From: Amphiduros pacificus
Taxonomy: Eukaryota > Annelida > Polychaeta > Phyllodocida > Hesionidae
Length of the DNA: 64,000 nt
Direction: 5' to 3'
Assembly (NCBI GenBank): GCA_949316495.1
Contig: OX439010.1
Coordinates: 19,287,766-19,351,765 of the forward strand
The position numbers and the translations under genes were made by a program. Position 1 is the stretch's first letter, and each line of letters opens with the position of its first letter. Below the pieces are notes generated by a model, which did no database searches, was not told where the DNA came from, and worked only from the letters and a program-made list of their open reading frames with translations. Below, piece after piece: positions 1 through 30,404 of this stretch.

Positions 1-95
1 GGTTTGATTCCCACTGCCAGCAGTGTTACTTGAACATTGGGTAAAAGGCTCTAAAGTTGTCCTGATATGGCCATTGCTAGTAAAAACACCATTTC
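1..95 (+). mobile_element. SINE-A, 3' half (tRNA-derived), cut by window start
   Basis: The first bases carry a B-box-like stretch (ggtttgattcc) followed by the same body as the complete element at 36848-37043 (ctgccagcagtgt, then aaaaggctc, then gatatggccat, then aaaacacca). The equivalent place in the second gene copy (46148-46312) has the whole element, so this insertion is older than the gene duplication. Confidence 0.7.
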
Positions 96-1082
96 ACATT
101 TTTTTCAGTATATAAGAAATACTTTGTTATGCAAGACCAAGGTAAACAACGTATCAGGTTTAGGTTAACCGCCATTAAAATTTACCACCTGAAGAGAAAA
201 AGTTTGTGTACTCCAAATGTGTGCTTGTGATAATCAAATGAACTTGTGAAACATTGCAAACATTTGATAATATTCAACGAAATAGTTGAATATGCACATT
301 ACATTATGCACATCATGTATCTATGTATGCATATGTACGAAAGACACACTCACATCAGAGAACATCCTCTTCAATTGTCAAAATTCTAACTTAATTAGTG
401 TGAAATAAATACATTATTTCAACAGTGTTCACAGCATACAATGGTTTCTTTTTTAGAGAAATCTTTCTTGTTTAGGTATTGGAAGGTATCTCCCATCAAT
501 TTCTCATAATCAATCAGTCTGTCAGCCTTATGTCGGTCTCTCACACATTATACGAAAGATTTATTTGTGTTCTAGTAAGGAGTTTGCCATTATGGTCTGG
601 TAATGGATTTGCCATTATATTCTGGTTATGAATTTGCCATTCATTAAAAATAACTGCCTTTTGCCATCGCAAGGCAGAATGATTCTGGCCTCCAATTGCT
701 AAAGGCAATTTTTTTTATTTCATACTTTCAGTGTCATACCTTCTGGCTGCTTAAGTGCCTGTTTTCATCTCTCTATGTGTATTTTGTTTTGAGGTAAATC
801 AGCAGTAAAAGGCAGTTATAAGGTACCCTTCATTTGACATAGATTGGCAAAAGGCAGTTCCACTAGGAAAAAAGAAAAGGACACTGCTAATATAGAAAAA
901 AAACTACCAAAGGGCTGTTATTGATGAACCCTAACAGGAAATGGTCTTTCCTCTTATATATGCAAAATAACATTTTGGACATCACTGACTTTTGGATAAG
1001 GAGGCAGCATTATATTCTGGAAATGAGTTTGTCATCATCAGTTCAAAAATGCAAAAAAAAAAATGTTATCATAATAGATTTG
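96..1082. other. Intron 1 (part) of MFSD12-like copy 1
   Basis: No gene is seen. The stretch is AT-rich and aligns in blocks with intron 1 of copy 2 (about 46313-47020 and 47840-48110), which supports segmental duplication. It contains short reiterations of a phrase like 'tttgccattatattctgg' near 585-640. Confidence 0.6.
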
Positions 1083-1228
1083 CAGGCCAATTAGTCAATT
1101 GGTAGAGTATTCGCCTTGAGATCCGGGGATTCCCAGTTCGAATCCCGGCCAGTTACTATCAACCGCTATGAGCAGACATTGTCTGGAATCAGCGGTATAT
1201 AAATGTCAGCTTTACTTTAGCTTTACTG
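1083..1228 (+). mobile_element. SINE-C (tRNA-derived), copy-1-specific insertion
   Basis: The head looks like a tRNA: an A-box-like tagtcaattggtagag and a B-box agttcgaatcccgg about 35 bases later. It ends in a short ctttactttagctttact tail. The aligned place in copy 2 (about 48129-48135) lacks it and reads straight from agattta into gacaccaag. It therefore entered copy 1 after the duplication or was lost precisely from copy 2; the first is likelier. It is too irregular to be a working tRNA gene. Confidence 0.75.
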
Positions 1229-1941
1229 ACACCAAGAGTGCTTTTAGTGACAGTTGTCACAAGACGCTTAATGTAAATTCTTAATAAAGAAAAAGTGTTC
1301 AAGAATAATTTCAGGTATAGTATCTGAAAGAAATGATAAAATAAAGAAGCTACTGAAAACAAATTAACTCATGAGTGAGATTTGGAGATGTTACTTTCCT
1401 GTAGACATAGAGGGCCGTCCAATGCTGACCAAGGCCCTCGTGGGACACAGACACTCATCCTGTGAACCCACAAACCTACATCATCATATCTATCTGAGTA
1501 TACATGAAATTATGAATTGTAATTGGAAAGATAGAAGTTATTTTAGGCCAAATGCATTTGAGTAATGACAGGTTTCGACCAACTTGTATCATTTTATGAT
1601 TTACTTCAACATTTTACAAAACCGTTTTGTTTCCAATCTGAATTATTTGATATCCTGAAATTGAGCAGAGAATTATTGGAGCATAATATAAATGTTTAGT
1701 ATGAGCTGATATTTGAAACAAGATAGGTCTGTTCTTCAGTTAACACAGTGACTGTCTGAATTTCTTGTCCTAATTTTCTGAAGTTGACTTATGTGATATA
1801 CAGACTACCAATGCTAATTTATTCATTGAAAGAAATGATATTCGACCAAAAAATACAAGGTATCTCATTAATCCTGAAGGGTGAACAAGATATTTAATAG
1901 ATTTCGTATGATTTTTATAAATTTCTGCTGATGTTTGATAG
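1229..1941. other. Intron 1 (3' part) of MFSD12-like copy 1
   Basis: No gene is seen. It aligns with 48136-48560 and then with 51103-51310 and 53700-53804 of copy 2, where an LTR element and about 2 kb of other sequence have been inserted. Confidence 0.55.
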
Positions 1942-19681
<17,740 letters not shown>

Positions 19682-19950
19682 GAGAAGGCAGCCGTATCAA
19701 AATAAATTCATCAAGATTGACAGTTTTTGCCTTACGTGGTGAATGGCAAGCCCAACATTCCAAAATGTTTATTGCCCACCTATGATTGGGCTTAATTTCC
19801 TACTCACCAACGTCCTCCATTTTAAATACTCGTTTTTATGATTTTATTAAGGACCAGAAATGTATGCCAGTATGGCAAGGTGCTGCATTACAGGGAGAAT
19901 TTACAGTGCCATGAATATAATGATTTAATAAATGTACAATGTTTAACACA
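19682..19950 (+). other. 3' UTR of copy 1 with poly(A) signals
   Basis: AATAAA occurs at 19701-19706 (only 20 bases after the stop) and at 19927-19932. The second is the more usual placement. Confidence 0.6.
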
Positions 19951-21689
19951 AACTTAGTTAGAAGTCATCTTTAGAGAGCGTGTGATAAAATAAAACTGTG
20001 ATTTATTCCAAATCAGGTTAATTTTGCGTAAAGGTGAAATTGTTTGCATTGCTTTTGTGCATCAGTGGTCAACATCAGTGGTCAAAATCAGTGGTCAAAA
20101 TAATGTCTTTTGAAATATAAGTAAATTACAGTTATGAGCAATGGATTGATTTGGTCATTGGATTTTAATGCATTGTTACAATAACATTTCAAGGTTGAAA
20201 GTACAAAATTCTTGTGAAGCAAGCAAACCTAATCGATTGATTTGGTAAACATAATGTTTAAAAATATAACCTTTCCTGGACTTTTTTAGACCAGGAAACA
20301 TTGAAGATATCATACAGTGTTGATTAAAGAAGGATATTGTGTTAAAAAATTACATTTTACATGCTGCCACCTGGTGTGTTATATGATGTCAGGCATGGGG
20401 GAACTTTGTAGACATGCAAACTTGGGTTATAGTAGTTACAAATGTGCATTGACATTTCAATTTAATTTCAGTTCTCAACATTTCATAACCGATTAGTTTT
20501 ATTTCTGTGTGTGCCTTTGTTGCCAACATATGAATGTATTCCATCCATAACATACAGAATGGTAGACTCCCATCGGCAGTCATGTCTACAAACCTATCCC
20601 AGCATGCACTGTACATGGCACCAGAGACACCTGGTGGATCATAAATGTCAAGTAGTGATAATTGCGATGAAGTTTTTTCAGTCATTTTTTAAATGTTAAG
20701 ATTGCGTCTGTTAAATATTTTGAGTGTGTTATTATTCTATGATGTTTTGGCCCAAATGTTTGCATGATCTATTATATGTATGGGCATGATTTGTCCAATA
20801 CATGTTTATGTCACTTTTTACATTTTCAAAAGGTGAAATGAAATATGTATTGCTATTCTTTCCATGATGTCACACCATCTTTCAAAATGGGCTATGCTGC
20901 CATCTGGTGTGATAGAAATCATAATATCTTGAAACTGAGTTTGACTTAATATGGGATATATCATAATTTTCACCATCCAGACTTCTGTGGTTTTCATGCT
21001 TGAATCTAGTTATAGATGTTTGTTGTTTTAGATTGTAAAATGAGAATTATGGGTGATTATAAAAAATTATTATATTTATATTCTATTTATATATATATAT
21101 TTGCATTGAATGTTGTGATCTTGTCATGAACAATGTCATAAAGAATGGATGTTAAGTTGTGATATTTTTGGTGCAAATATATTGTCAGTTACATATTTTG
21201 CTTATGTTAACAGAGATAAAATATCATAAACATCTAAACATATTAATTTGGTGTCCCCACCCAACACAATTTGGTGGACTTTTATACTTTGAGTGAACTT
21301 CAAAATGGGTTCTTCTGCATGCCTGTCTGTATGTCTGTCTTGACTTAATAAGTGAGGTATCATAATTTTCACAATCCACCCAAAATGAAGTTTTTAATGG
21401 AACGAATCCTAGCCAATTTGTTTTGAACTTTGACAAAGACATTCTCCACAATATCATGGAGGAGTTTGATGCGGACATTCCTGTGACCTTATTGACCTCA
21501 AATAAGGCCAACACCAAATTGGGTTGTTAACACAATAAAACCCAGGAATTACTGATTCCTTTGAAATTTCAAAATAGCATCTCATCAAAGTACCTCACAA
21601 GATCTCATGCCTTTCACTATTCAGCAGCCAGCCACGGCTAAGCATGCAAATAGATAAATGAATAAACATACTTGTCCAATCTTCCTGGA
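19951..21689. other. Intergenic, no gene seen
   Basis: AT-rich sequence with low-copy phrases shared inside the stretch (gctgccacctggtgtg at 20365 and gctgccatctggtgtg at 20898; atatcataattttcaccatc near 20956 and a variant at 21357). The latter are probably pieces of an old repeat family. Confidence 0.5.
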
Positions 21690-21701
21690 TTGTTATTGGC
21701 T

Positions 21702-21956
21702 TTATTCCTCCTCAGGACAAATGTGGATATCGAGGATGTGGATACCGACGTTGTGGAGAGTGTGTCCTGACGCCACAAAATGTCCCACGTTTATGGGGCC
21801 CTGAGCTTTCAAGGAAGGGCGAGCTCGGTCCCAATTGGTGCAATGTTTGATGTCAAAAAAATGCTTCTGAAATCTAGACATTAGCATGTTCTTAGTTTGA
21901 AGAACATATTGGTGATTGCATTCTGTACAAGTAATCAAATATATTAGGTTGTTTTA
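21702..21956 (-). pseudogene. Penelope-like element fragment (GIY-YIG-type endonuclease end)
   Basis: The minus strand reads NLIYLITCTECNHQYVLQT, then a KNMLMSRFQKHFFDIKH stretch and HFVASGHTLHNVGIHILD. This is the C-terminal endonuclease layout of Penelope-like retroelements (Y(L)ITC..C...YVGQT..L..R...H). Here QYVLQT stands where QYVGQT is usual. Only about 80 codons remain and no reverse transcriptase is seen beside it. Confidence 0.65.
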
Positions 21957-21970
21957 CCTACATGAGGAAC

Positions 21971-24617
21971 CTAAAATGAATTTTGTTTCATGTATTTTGA
22001 CACAGGATTTATCAAAAACACCTGCAACCCAATTTTTGAGACATCCTGTATTTTATGCAAAGGTGCTCTACACAGGCAGAACCAGTATTAAAGACTTATA
22101 TGAAATTCTACATGCCAAAATTGAGTTTTATGGTAGTGTTAAGGATGCCTAATAATGATTACAAAAATAATTGGGCAGCAATTGCAATTAACACTTTTCT
22201 TGATACTGTGCAATCTAGATCTTTCAGAATGATAAAGTTGTTTCAGATCATGATGTTGCAGGCACATGTATACTGTCATTGTTACTTCTGAAATGATATA
22301 AAGATTCATGCACATATTGTATTCTATTGTGAACATCTTTTTTATACTCTTTGTTAAAATTTGTCTTGATGAATGTGTTGATAACATTATTTCCAACAGC
22401 ATAGTATTATTACTTTTTCAATGAGATTTTTCTTGTTATGTCAGCATCTGGGAGACCAGCACGAATGCTATTTCTATAGTCCACAGTAGATGTCACAAGG
22501 CATTAGTTTTTGCTGTCTCATCATCCATACAGTGATGGTAGATGGTAGTTATGGTAGATATGCAGTGTCTAATGCATGTGTTATGGATTTGAGTTTTCAT
22601 ATTTTAATTTGAGTCAATTAAAATGCCCAGCTCCTCAACTGACTTATTGGCTACTGAAGCCTAATTCACAGCATGATATTATTTAACATTCTGACCTTGG
22701 ACCTTAATGATTGCTACTTGTTTTCAATAGAAAGGGCTTGGAAGTTTATCTCATTGTTTGAATGTCTTGGATATTAAAAAAATACATTTGTGTTCAAGTG
22801 CAGTCATCAGTTTTGTCCTGTCTTTCACTAAAAAGGTGATCAATTATTTTGGTCTGACTAGCAAAGACAAAAGGGATATTCTTTGAAATTATTGTATAAA
22901 ACAAGTTTCTCGTGTAGAGTGTGTCAAATTTGAGTTGTGAATGAAAATATAAAGTACTTATTTTTTAAAAGTATAATTGTACACTTGAGATTGTTTTAAT
23001 TTGATTTCACATTTAAAAAATTATTGAGGTACTGGAAGGGATCTTTCAGTACCTCTTTGTAATCACCCTGCCTGTCCTGCATGTCCGTCTAAATCAAGTG
23101 TTATCTAGGTTATATTCAATGAGTTAAAAGTTAGTTTAGCATTTGAGTAAGAGCAACCTTTAACCAATGGAAGTAATTTAATGATTTATGTTGACATTTC
23201 ATAATACCCTTTTGTGAGAAAATTGAGATATTTCATGACTTATTTTGACAAAACACAGAATAACATTAAGTAAGATTGACTTGATGTTCAAATATGATAT
23301 GACTTTATTCCTAGGAATGTTTTATCTGTGCTTTGCTGCCCATAGTTGAAAAAATCTGTTTGGATCAACACCGCATGGAAAACGATTTCCCACCAGGGGT
23401 AAATTCATAAGTAATCTGGCTGGTGCCATTTCTTTTATATTGTTGACGCCACACATTATTACAGTACCTCTTGTGACAAATTTATCAAAAGATATCTAGT
23501 TTCAGATGCAGAAGATGCCTTATTAATTGTCTTAAAGCTTTCATGAAATCAGATTTTCAAACACTTTTTCCTCACATAATATAGAATAGTACAGGACAGT
23601 ATTTGGCATTTTCAGCAAAACATGGTAGTTTTGTTTTGGTTGATTTCAGGAGATTTTTATATGACAACATATTTAAACATACTCCAAATCTCTGTAAAAT
23701 TGCCATGTGACCTTTGTGATTTCATGAAAGCTTTTTAAGTAAACACTACTGAGTGTTAACATTTTGTGTATTTGATTAAGTTACATTTTGTTCAGTCATA
23801 ATTGTCAAATATATCAACTTCATGTTATCTAAGATAAATTATATTTTGCACAAAAAGTGATGGTTTGTTTGTTATTATAAAGCCTAAGCCCCATAGTCCG
23901 GCGGAAATTCATTGAATGTCGTTTTAGGGTATATACAATGTTTTATTGCATTTTCTGCTACTTATTTATGTACCTATCCAAGATCCAGAGGGTGCCATCT
24001 TGTCATGCCCGGGGAAAAAAAATTATACACAAAATAAAAAAATGGCCGCCACCAAAACTGTTATATTCTTAAAGATACCCAGATTTCAAGTATTTGCCAT
24101 AATGTTTCTTCATGACAATGAACATGGATTGCATAAAACTATTTGAAACATATAAAGGAAGGCAGTATGTTAATAACAGTGTGAACGTACTTGTAACATT
24201 AGCATAAATTAGCATAATCTATTCAAGAGATTTTAATTTTCAAGTCATTTTATCTACAGTAGGCTATATTAGGCACATAATACATCAATTTCAGGTGAAA
24301 TTGTCCAAGGAATGTAATGGTTCATAGTATATTTTGATAAATAAACTTTTTAAAATTCTTGTTGTCACCAATGGATGCATTTTATAGGGAAAATGTGAAT
24401 TAGTGACAACCCAAAACTATTGTGGTCCCAAGAAAGTCCTATGATTAAGCAACAGAATATCAATTTCATCTGTATTTTACTCAAGTGCTGTTATATCAAG
24501 TGCTGTTATATCTGGTGCTGATCGTCAAATTGTTGTCTGGAGGTGTGCTGGTAATACTTTCAAATCTGAGGCATCAGTGGTTGGTGGTAGTGATTTTAGA
24601 GGTGGTACTGATGTTTT
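21971..24617. other. Intergenic, no gene seen
   Basis: AT-rich. It holds one reversed copy of a dispersed repeat at about 23575-23745 (tggttgatttcaggagattt, then atttcatgaaagctt), also seen at 7505, 10625 and 58145. Confidence 0.5.
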
Positions 24618-25385
24618 TTGAAGGTTGGACATCTTATTTGCCCACACACTATTCCTGGCAATAGGCATGTCACAGCCTTTCATACCATAGCAGGACTTAT
24701 GAATGCTGTAGCTTCTTGGATAACTTCATCCAGTGATGAATTTGACATTCCTAACTTGTCATGCCTCTTTCCTGCATTGAAGACTTTCAGCACAGTGCCC
24801 TTACCAATGTCATACATCTGTGTTAGTGTGTCACATCCAGAGTATGAGCTGCTAGCAACTGACAGCAATGTTGATGTGTTTGTTTATTGTGGCCTTGATG
24901 TCAATAATAGCCCTGCCCTGTATAGTGCCACCCATGTTCAAGCTGTTCAATGTAGTGATGTACCAGAAGAATGAACACATCTGTGTCATCATTCTTCAAT
25001 GATGAAACACCATTCTTGGCCAGCTGCAGTGCCTGGTTGATGATGATAACATCAGCTTCTTCCTGTGTATTGCATATCATCTCTTTGGAAGATCATAACC
25101 ATGGCTATCTCAAATGGAATGGGATCTTGTGATCTTAAAATAAGGCTGTACTTATCTGTCCGCATGTTGCAGTTATCTTTTAGGTACTGACATATGATTT
25201 CAATAAGCTGTGGTTTGTTCTCTGTAACTGAGAGAACTACTTTCTGTGGAGGCAATGAGGGTTTGGGGTGACAATACATGTTTTCTACTTGCACAGTTGT
25301 TGCCTTTCCCTAGCTGACCTTGTTTGGTATGTTATGCTGGGTGAGTGATAACGGGCAAACACCAGATAAATATCAACACTGATGG

Positions 25386-25706
25386 TTTGTTTGTTTGTTT
25401 GTTTGGGGTTTTACATCACTTTCAACATTATTTCAGTCATTTCGTGATGAGACCTACTTGTAGCAGATATAGTGCTGCCTCACTGAATTGTCATGTCGCA
25501 GGTCCTTGACATGACAACCCACCCGGTCACAGATTTACAAGGACAACGGGTTAACCCTTTTGGCACGGGCCTCAGCTCGTATGGGAAATTGAATCATGAG
25601 TTCAATCTCGGCATGGCCGGGGATCGAACCCACGACCTTTGGATCACCACAGAGGAACTGGTGCTAGTAAGCTGGCGCTCTAACCAACTGCGCCACGGCC
25701 CGTGGC
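25386..25706 (-). mobile_element. SINE-B (tRNA-derived), full length
   Basis: Read on the minus strand it starts gccacgggccgtggcgcagt, then ggttagagcgccagc (A box) and a B box gggttcgatccc, and ends in a caaacaaacaaac tail. Target duplications aacactgatgg flank it at 25375-25385 and 25707-25717. Confidence 0.88.
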
Positions 25707-26574
25707 AACACTGATGGTAAGTGGTACAAGGTTGTCCTGGACACTTCTTACAAAGTCTGTGACTGTACCAGATGTAGGACAGTGTATGACCCATAAATAC
25801 CACAGCCACCAGTAATAACTGCCTCTGACTTGGCAACTGCTGTGCTGGAATGCTCAACCTGCAGCTTCTGTTTGAATACTAATTTTGATTTGGTGATATG
25901 CATGTTTCCATTGTCATCACACTTCTTTTAGAATGTTAGAAAAGACAAGAGAGTACTGCTTCAGTTTGTTAATACATATTGCATTGTGATTCTTGCTTCA
26001 TTAGACCATCCTGATGATTTCAAGCCTTTACATTCATTCTGAATTTTCTTTGCAATGCACTCAATGGAGGCATCCAATTCGTCTTCTTTATCATCCACAA
26101 GACTTAAGACACTTGTTGCTTTCTTTTTAAGACTAACAAGTTAGCTACACCATTGCCTGAGAAAACAAGCAGTTCATCCTTAAAATATCCAACAAGTCTA
26201 GTAGTTTTGTTGGCTACAATTGAGTTGTGTTCCATTGTAAGTTTGATGTAATTCAAATTTATCCACTGAGCTGCAAATATGTGACCGATCCTTGTTTAGA
26301 TCAGCCACTACCAAGGTGAATGCTACATCATTGGTTTCCACTTTTTTCAAAGATTTTCTGGATGCCTTTACCACATTGTGTGCACTCATAAATTTGGAAT
26401 GACACACTTTATGGTAAATGGCATTTGGTGCATGCAGGTTACTGATTTTACCTTGCACACAAACACTGATGTCTGGGATTTCATCATTCCTTTGCTTACA
26501 CACCTCCAGTATGGAGTCTTTAAAATTGTCAGCAGTTGACATTTAACAATCTTTTGCCATCTTTCAGGATGACG

Positions 26575-29500
26575 AACATTTAAGGGATATGTGATTTATA
26601 ATAAAGTCGGTTCAATTGACATTATGGACCGAGCACATGGCGGAGTTTCTGTTTTTGTTAAATCCTGTATACCCCAAAGTAAAGTACCATTAAATACTAA
26701 TTTACAAGCTTCTGCAGTCAGGGTTACCCTGCACAATACATTAACTATATGTTCAATATATTTACCACCTAGTGAGCCAGTTAATATTGCAGATTTAAAT
26801 AATTTGATAACCCAGCTGCCACAACCATATATGTTAGTTGGTGACTTTAATGCTCACAACTATCTTTGGGGTGGCAGAAATAATACTGATGCCAAAGGAC
26901 GTATAATAGAAGATTTCTTAAATAACAATAGTTTGTGCCTTTGGAATGATGATTCTCCAACCTATTTACATCCTGCTACAGGCTCTTTAACATCAATAGA
27001 TCTCTCCATGTGCACTCCAAATTTATTTTTAGACTATTCCTGGGAAGTAGAGGAAGATCAATGGGGTAGTGATCACTACCCCATTATTTTAAATAACCAT
27101 TTTCCTCCACTAGACGAACGAATCCCCAAGTGGAAATTTCATAAAGCCGATTGGGCAAAATTTCAAACTTCCTGTTTTAATAAAATAACTCCCGAAATTT
27201 TTAACAATGTAGATGATCCTCTTCAAGTTTTTACGGATACATTGTATGATATTGCTGATGGGTGTATTCCCAAATCAAAGCCAAATTCTAAAATTAAAGA
27301 AAAACCCTGGTTTAATGATGAGTGCAAAAAAGCTGTCAAGGAGCGGAAAAAAGCTTTAAAAATATTTAATCGACAGCCAACTCAATATAATTTGCACCAA
27401 TTTCGTATAAAAAGAGCTAAAGCCCGTTATATTATTAAAATAAGCAAAAGAAAAAGTTGGAAAGATTACGTTTCTAAATTAAATACACGTTCACCAATTA
27501 AAAAATGCTGGGATATGGTGCGTAAAATTACTGGGAAGGGAGGTGGAGCAAGGATCAAACATCTAAATCATAATGGCCAATTAATTACAAATCCCACCGA
27601 AATAGGTAACACAATAGGTCAAACAATTTCCAAGAATTCCTCATCCAATAATTAGTCTGCCAAATTTCAACAAATAAAAAATAGAAAAGAAAGAAACCAA
27701 CTAAATTTCATATCTAATAACTTGGAACAATATAATAAGCCATTCACAATATCAGATTTAAAACTTCCTTTAGATAAATCCCATGATACCGCTCCTGGAC
27801 CTGATCATATACACTATCAAATCCTCGAACACCTCCCTGACCAAACACTTGGGCATCTATTGGATATTTTTAATAATATTTGGGAAAGTGGTTATTTTCC
27901 TCCTTCATGGAGTGAAGCCACTATCATTCCTATTCCCAAACCTGGCAAAGACTCGTCAGATTCAAATAATTATCGTCCCATTGCGTTAACAAGTTGTATT
28001 TATAAATCAATGGAACGAATGATTAACGAGCGTATAGTTTGGTTTTTAGAAACTGCGGCTTATATTTCTGTTGCACAGAGTGGCTTTAGATAGAAGCGAA
28101 GTACTGTTGACCATCTAGTACGTTTAGAAACGTTTATACGAGAGGGTTTTATAAAAGGCGAACATGTGGTTAGTATATTTTTTGATTTAGAGAAAGCTTA
28201 CGACACCACATGGAAATATGGAATAATGAGTGATTTATATGATATGGGATTAAGGGGTCGTTTACCCCTTTTTATTCAAAATTTTCTATCAAACAGACAT
28301 TTTAAAGTTCGAGTGGGTGCATCACTTTCTGATGCTTTTGATCAGGAAATGGGTGTTCCACAGGGTAGTATATTATCAGTGACCCTTTTTATTATTAAAA
28401 TTAACAGCATTGTAGATTGTATGAGGCCTGGAGCAGATTGCTCACTTTTTGTTGATGATTTCAACTTAAGCTACAGGTCAGCAAGCATGCATACAATAGA
28501 ACGACAGCTTCAACAACACCTAAATAGATTACAAGAATGGGCTGATAACAATGGATTTAAGTTTTCTTTGAAAAAGACCGTATGTATGCACTTTTGTAAA
28601 AAGTGGAAGGCTCACCCAGATCCTGATCTACACCTTGGCCAAACTCGAATCCCTGTTGTCGAAGAAACCAAGTTTCTTGGACTTATATTTGATAGAAAAC
28701 TATCTTTTATCCCTCATATTAAATATGTAAAAAAGAAATGCCAGAAGGCATTAGATTTATTACGGGTTCTCGCCCATACCGATTGGGGAGGGGACCGTAA
28801 TGTTTTATTACAATTATATAGAGCACTGGTACGTTCCAAACTTGATTATGGGTGTATGGTATATGGATCAGCACGTCCATCATATATTAAAATGCTCGAT
28901 CCTGTACAAAATCAAGGGTTAAGACTATGCCTTGGTGCATTTCGTACCTCGCCTGCAGATAGCTTGGCAGTAGAGGCAGATGAACTGCCTCTTGATTTAA
29001 GAAGAGAAAAGCTTGCCCTTCAGTATGCTGCAAAAATTGCTGCTTGTCCAGACAATCCTGTACATGAAGCTATATTCAATCCAAATTATGTTGATCTTTT
29101 TGAAAATAAACCAACTACAATACCGACTTTTGGCATTCGCATTAAAGAATCTTTACAATCTTTAAATTTAAATCCGAATCACGTAGCTAAATTTCAATAT
29201 CCAGAAACACCTCCATGGACCTATGCAACTTTAAATATTAATCTAGCCATGTCAGAATTAAAGAAATGCTCAACAGATCCATCCCTTTATATAAATAGAT
29301 ATAAAGAAATTAAATCTATTTTCACTGGCTATCAGTGTATATACACTGATGGATCATTTGACGATGAGAAGGCTGCTGCAGCTGCTGTTAAGGGCAATCA
29401 TATTTATTCAGAACGTATGCCAAATAAATCATCGATTTTTTCTGCAGAACTACATGCTTTGTACCTTGCTTTGGATCATGTGGAGACTTCTCCACATCAA

Positions 29501-30404
29501 ACATTTTTAATTTTTTCTGATTCTTTGTCTTGTTTACAAGCATTGAAAGCAAAGGATTGGAAAAATCCCTTTATTTACAAAATTCTCGAACGGTATCATA
29601 GACTTTGTACATATGAAAATAAAGAAATTCGTTTTTATTGGATCCCCAGTCATATTGGAATCCATGGAAATGAGGCTGCTGACCAAGCTGCCAAAGCAGC
29701 ATTGGACAAACGCCCAATAGATTTACTTATTCCATATACAGAGTTTAAGAAATATATTACTGTTTTTTTACGTTCTAAATGGCAGTTGCGCTGGAACGAA
29801 GCTATTTTGAATAAATTACATGAAATTAAGCCCGTTCTAGGCAAAACTAAAGGTGCTATTAGAATTAACCGTAGGGAAGAGTCAGTTTTAACCCGTATAA
29901 GAATAGGACATAGTCATTTGACGCACTGTTATCTGCTTAAAGGTGAAGATCAACCTGAATGTATTGGTTGTCAAAGGGCTTTGACTATTAAACATATTTT
30001 AATTGAGTGTATCGATTTTGATAATATACGAACTCAATATTTTAATGTACAAGGTTTACATACGTTATTTGATACTGTAGATACTTCTGTGATAGTATCG
30101 TTTTTAACTCACATAGGACTTTATAATCAGTTTTAAGGGCAGAGCTTTTGTTTATTAATGTCATCGACTTATTTATCAAGACCTGCAAAACATCATACTG
30201 ATGAAGTCTTTTAAACAAATTATACATTTTTATAATATATGATTGATATTATATAATTGCTGATGATAAATTCTTGTGTTATCTACATATTGTATTAACA
30301 TTTACATTTTGTTTCTAGTCAATATGAAGTTTCTGTTTTTACTGTTTTGGCACTGAATGACCATATTGTGTCGATGTGCCGTTAAGAAACCATTCATTCA
30401 TTCA
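26575..30404 (+). mobile_element. LINE with RNase H (I/Nimb-like), 5'-truncated
   Basis: The element starts inside the endonuclease domain, carries reverse transcriptase and RNase H, and ends in a cattcattcattcattc tail. The flanks share ttcaggatgacg (26563-26574 and 30405-30416), a target duplication. ORF1 and the 5' UTR are missing. Clade assignment rests on the RNase H domain and the ATTC tail and is tentative. A decayed relative lies at 59776-62969. Confidence 0.88.
26591..30136 (+). pseudogene. LINE ORF2: endonuclease (partial) - reverse transcriptase - RNase H
   Basis: One frame runs from the truncated 5' end to TAA at 30134-30136, broken only by two in-frame TAG codons at 27653-27655 and 28091-28093. 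The endonuclease part shows LVGDFNAHNYLWGG and DQWGSDHYPII. The reverse transcriptase shows FDLEKAYDTTW, MGVPQGSILS and the catalytic FVDD (about 28447-28458). RNase H has YTDGSFDD (about 29338), the AELHALYLAL glutamate, a SDSLSC aspartate and HGNEAADQAA. A final C-x2-C...H...C element (CIGCQRALTIKHILIEC) is typical of these LINEs. The rest of the frame is preserved, so the insertion is fairly young. It cannot move itself: its 5' part is missing and the frame carries stops. Confidence 0.9.

Noticed and set aside
1083-1155. A functional tRNA gene
   Set aside because: The A and B boxes are tRNA-like, but the stems are irregular and it has a SINE tail and an empty site in copy 2.
24618-24974. 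A plus-strand gene of 118 codons
   Set aside because: The opposite strand carries recognisable family motifs (EEADVIIINQ, IGKGTVLK), so this is its shadow.
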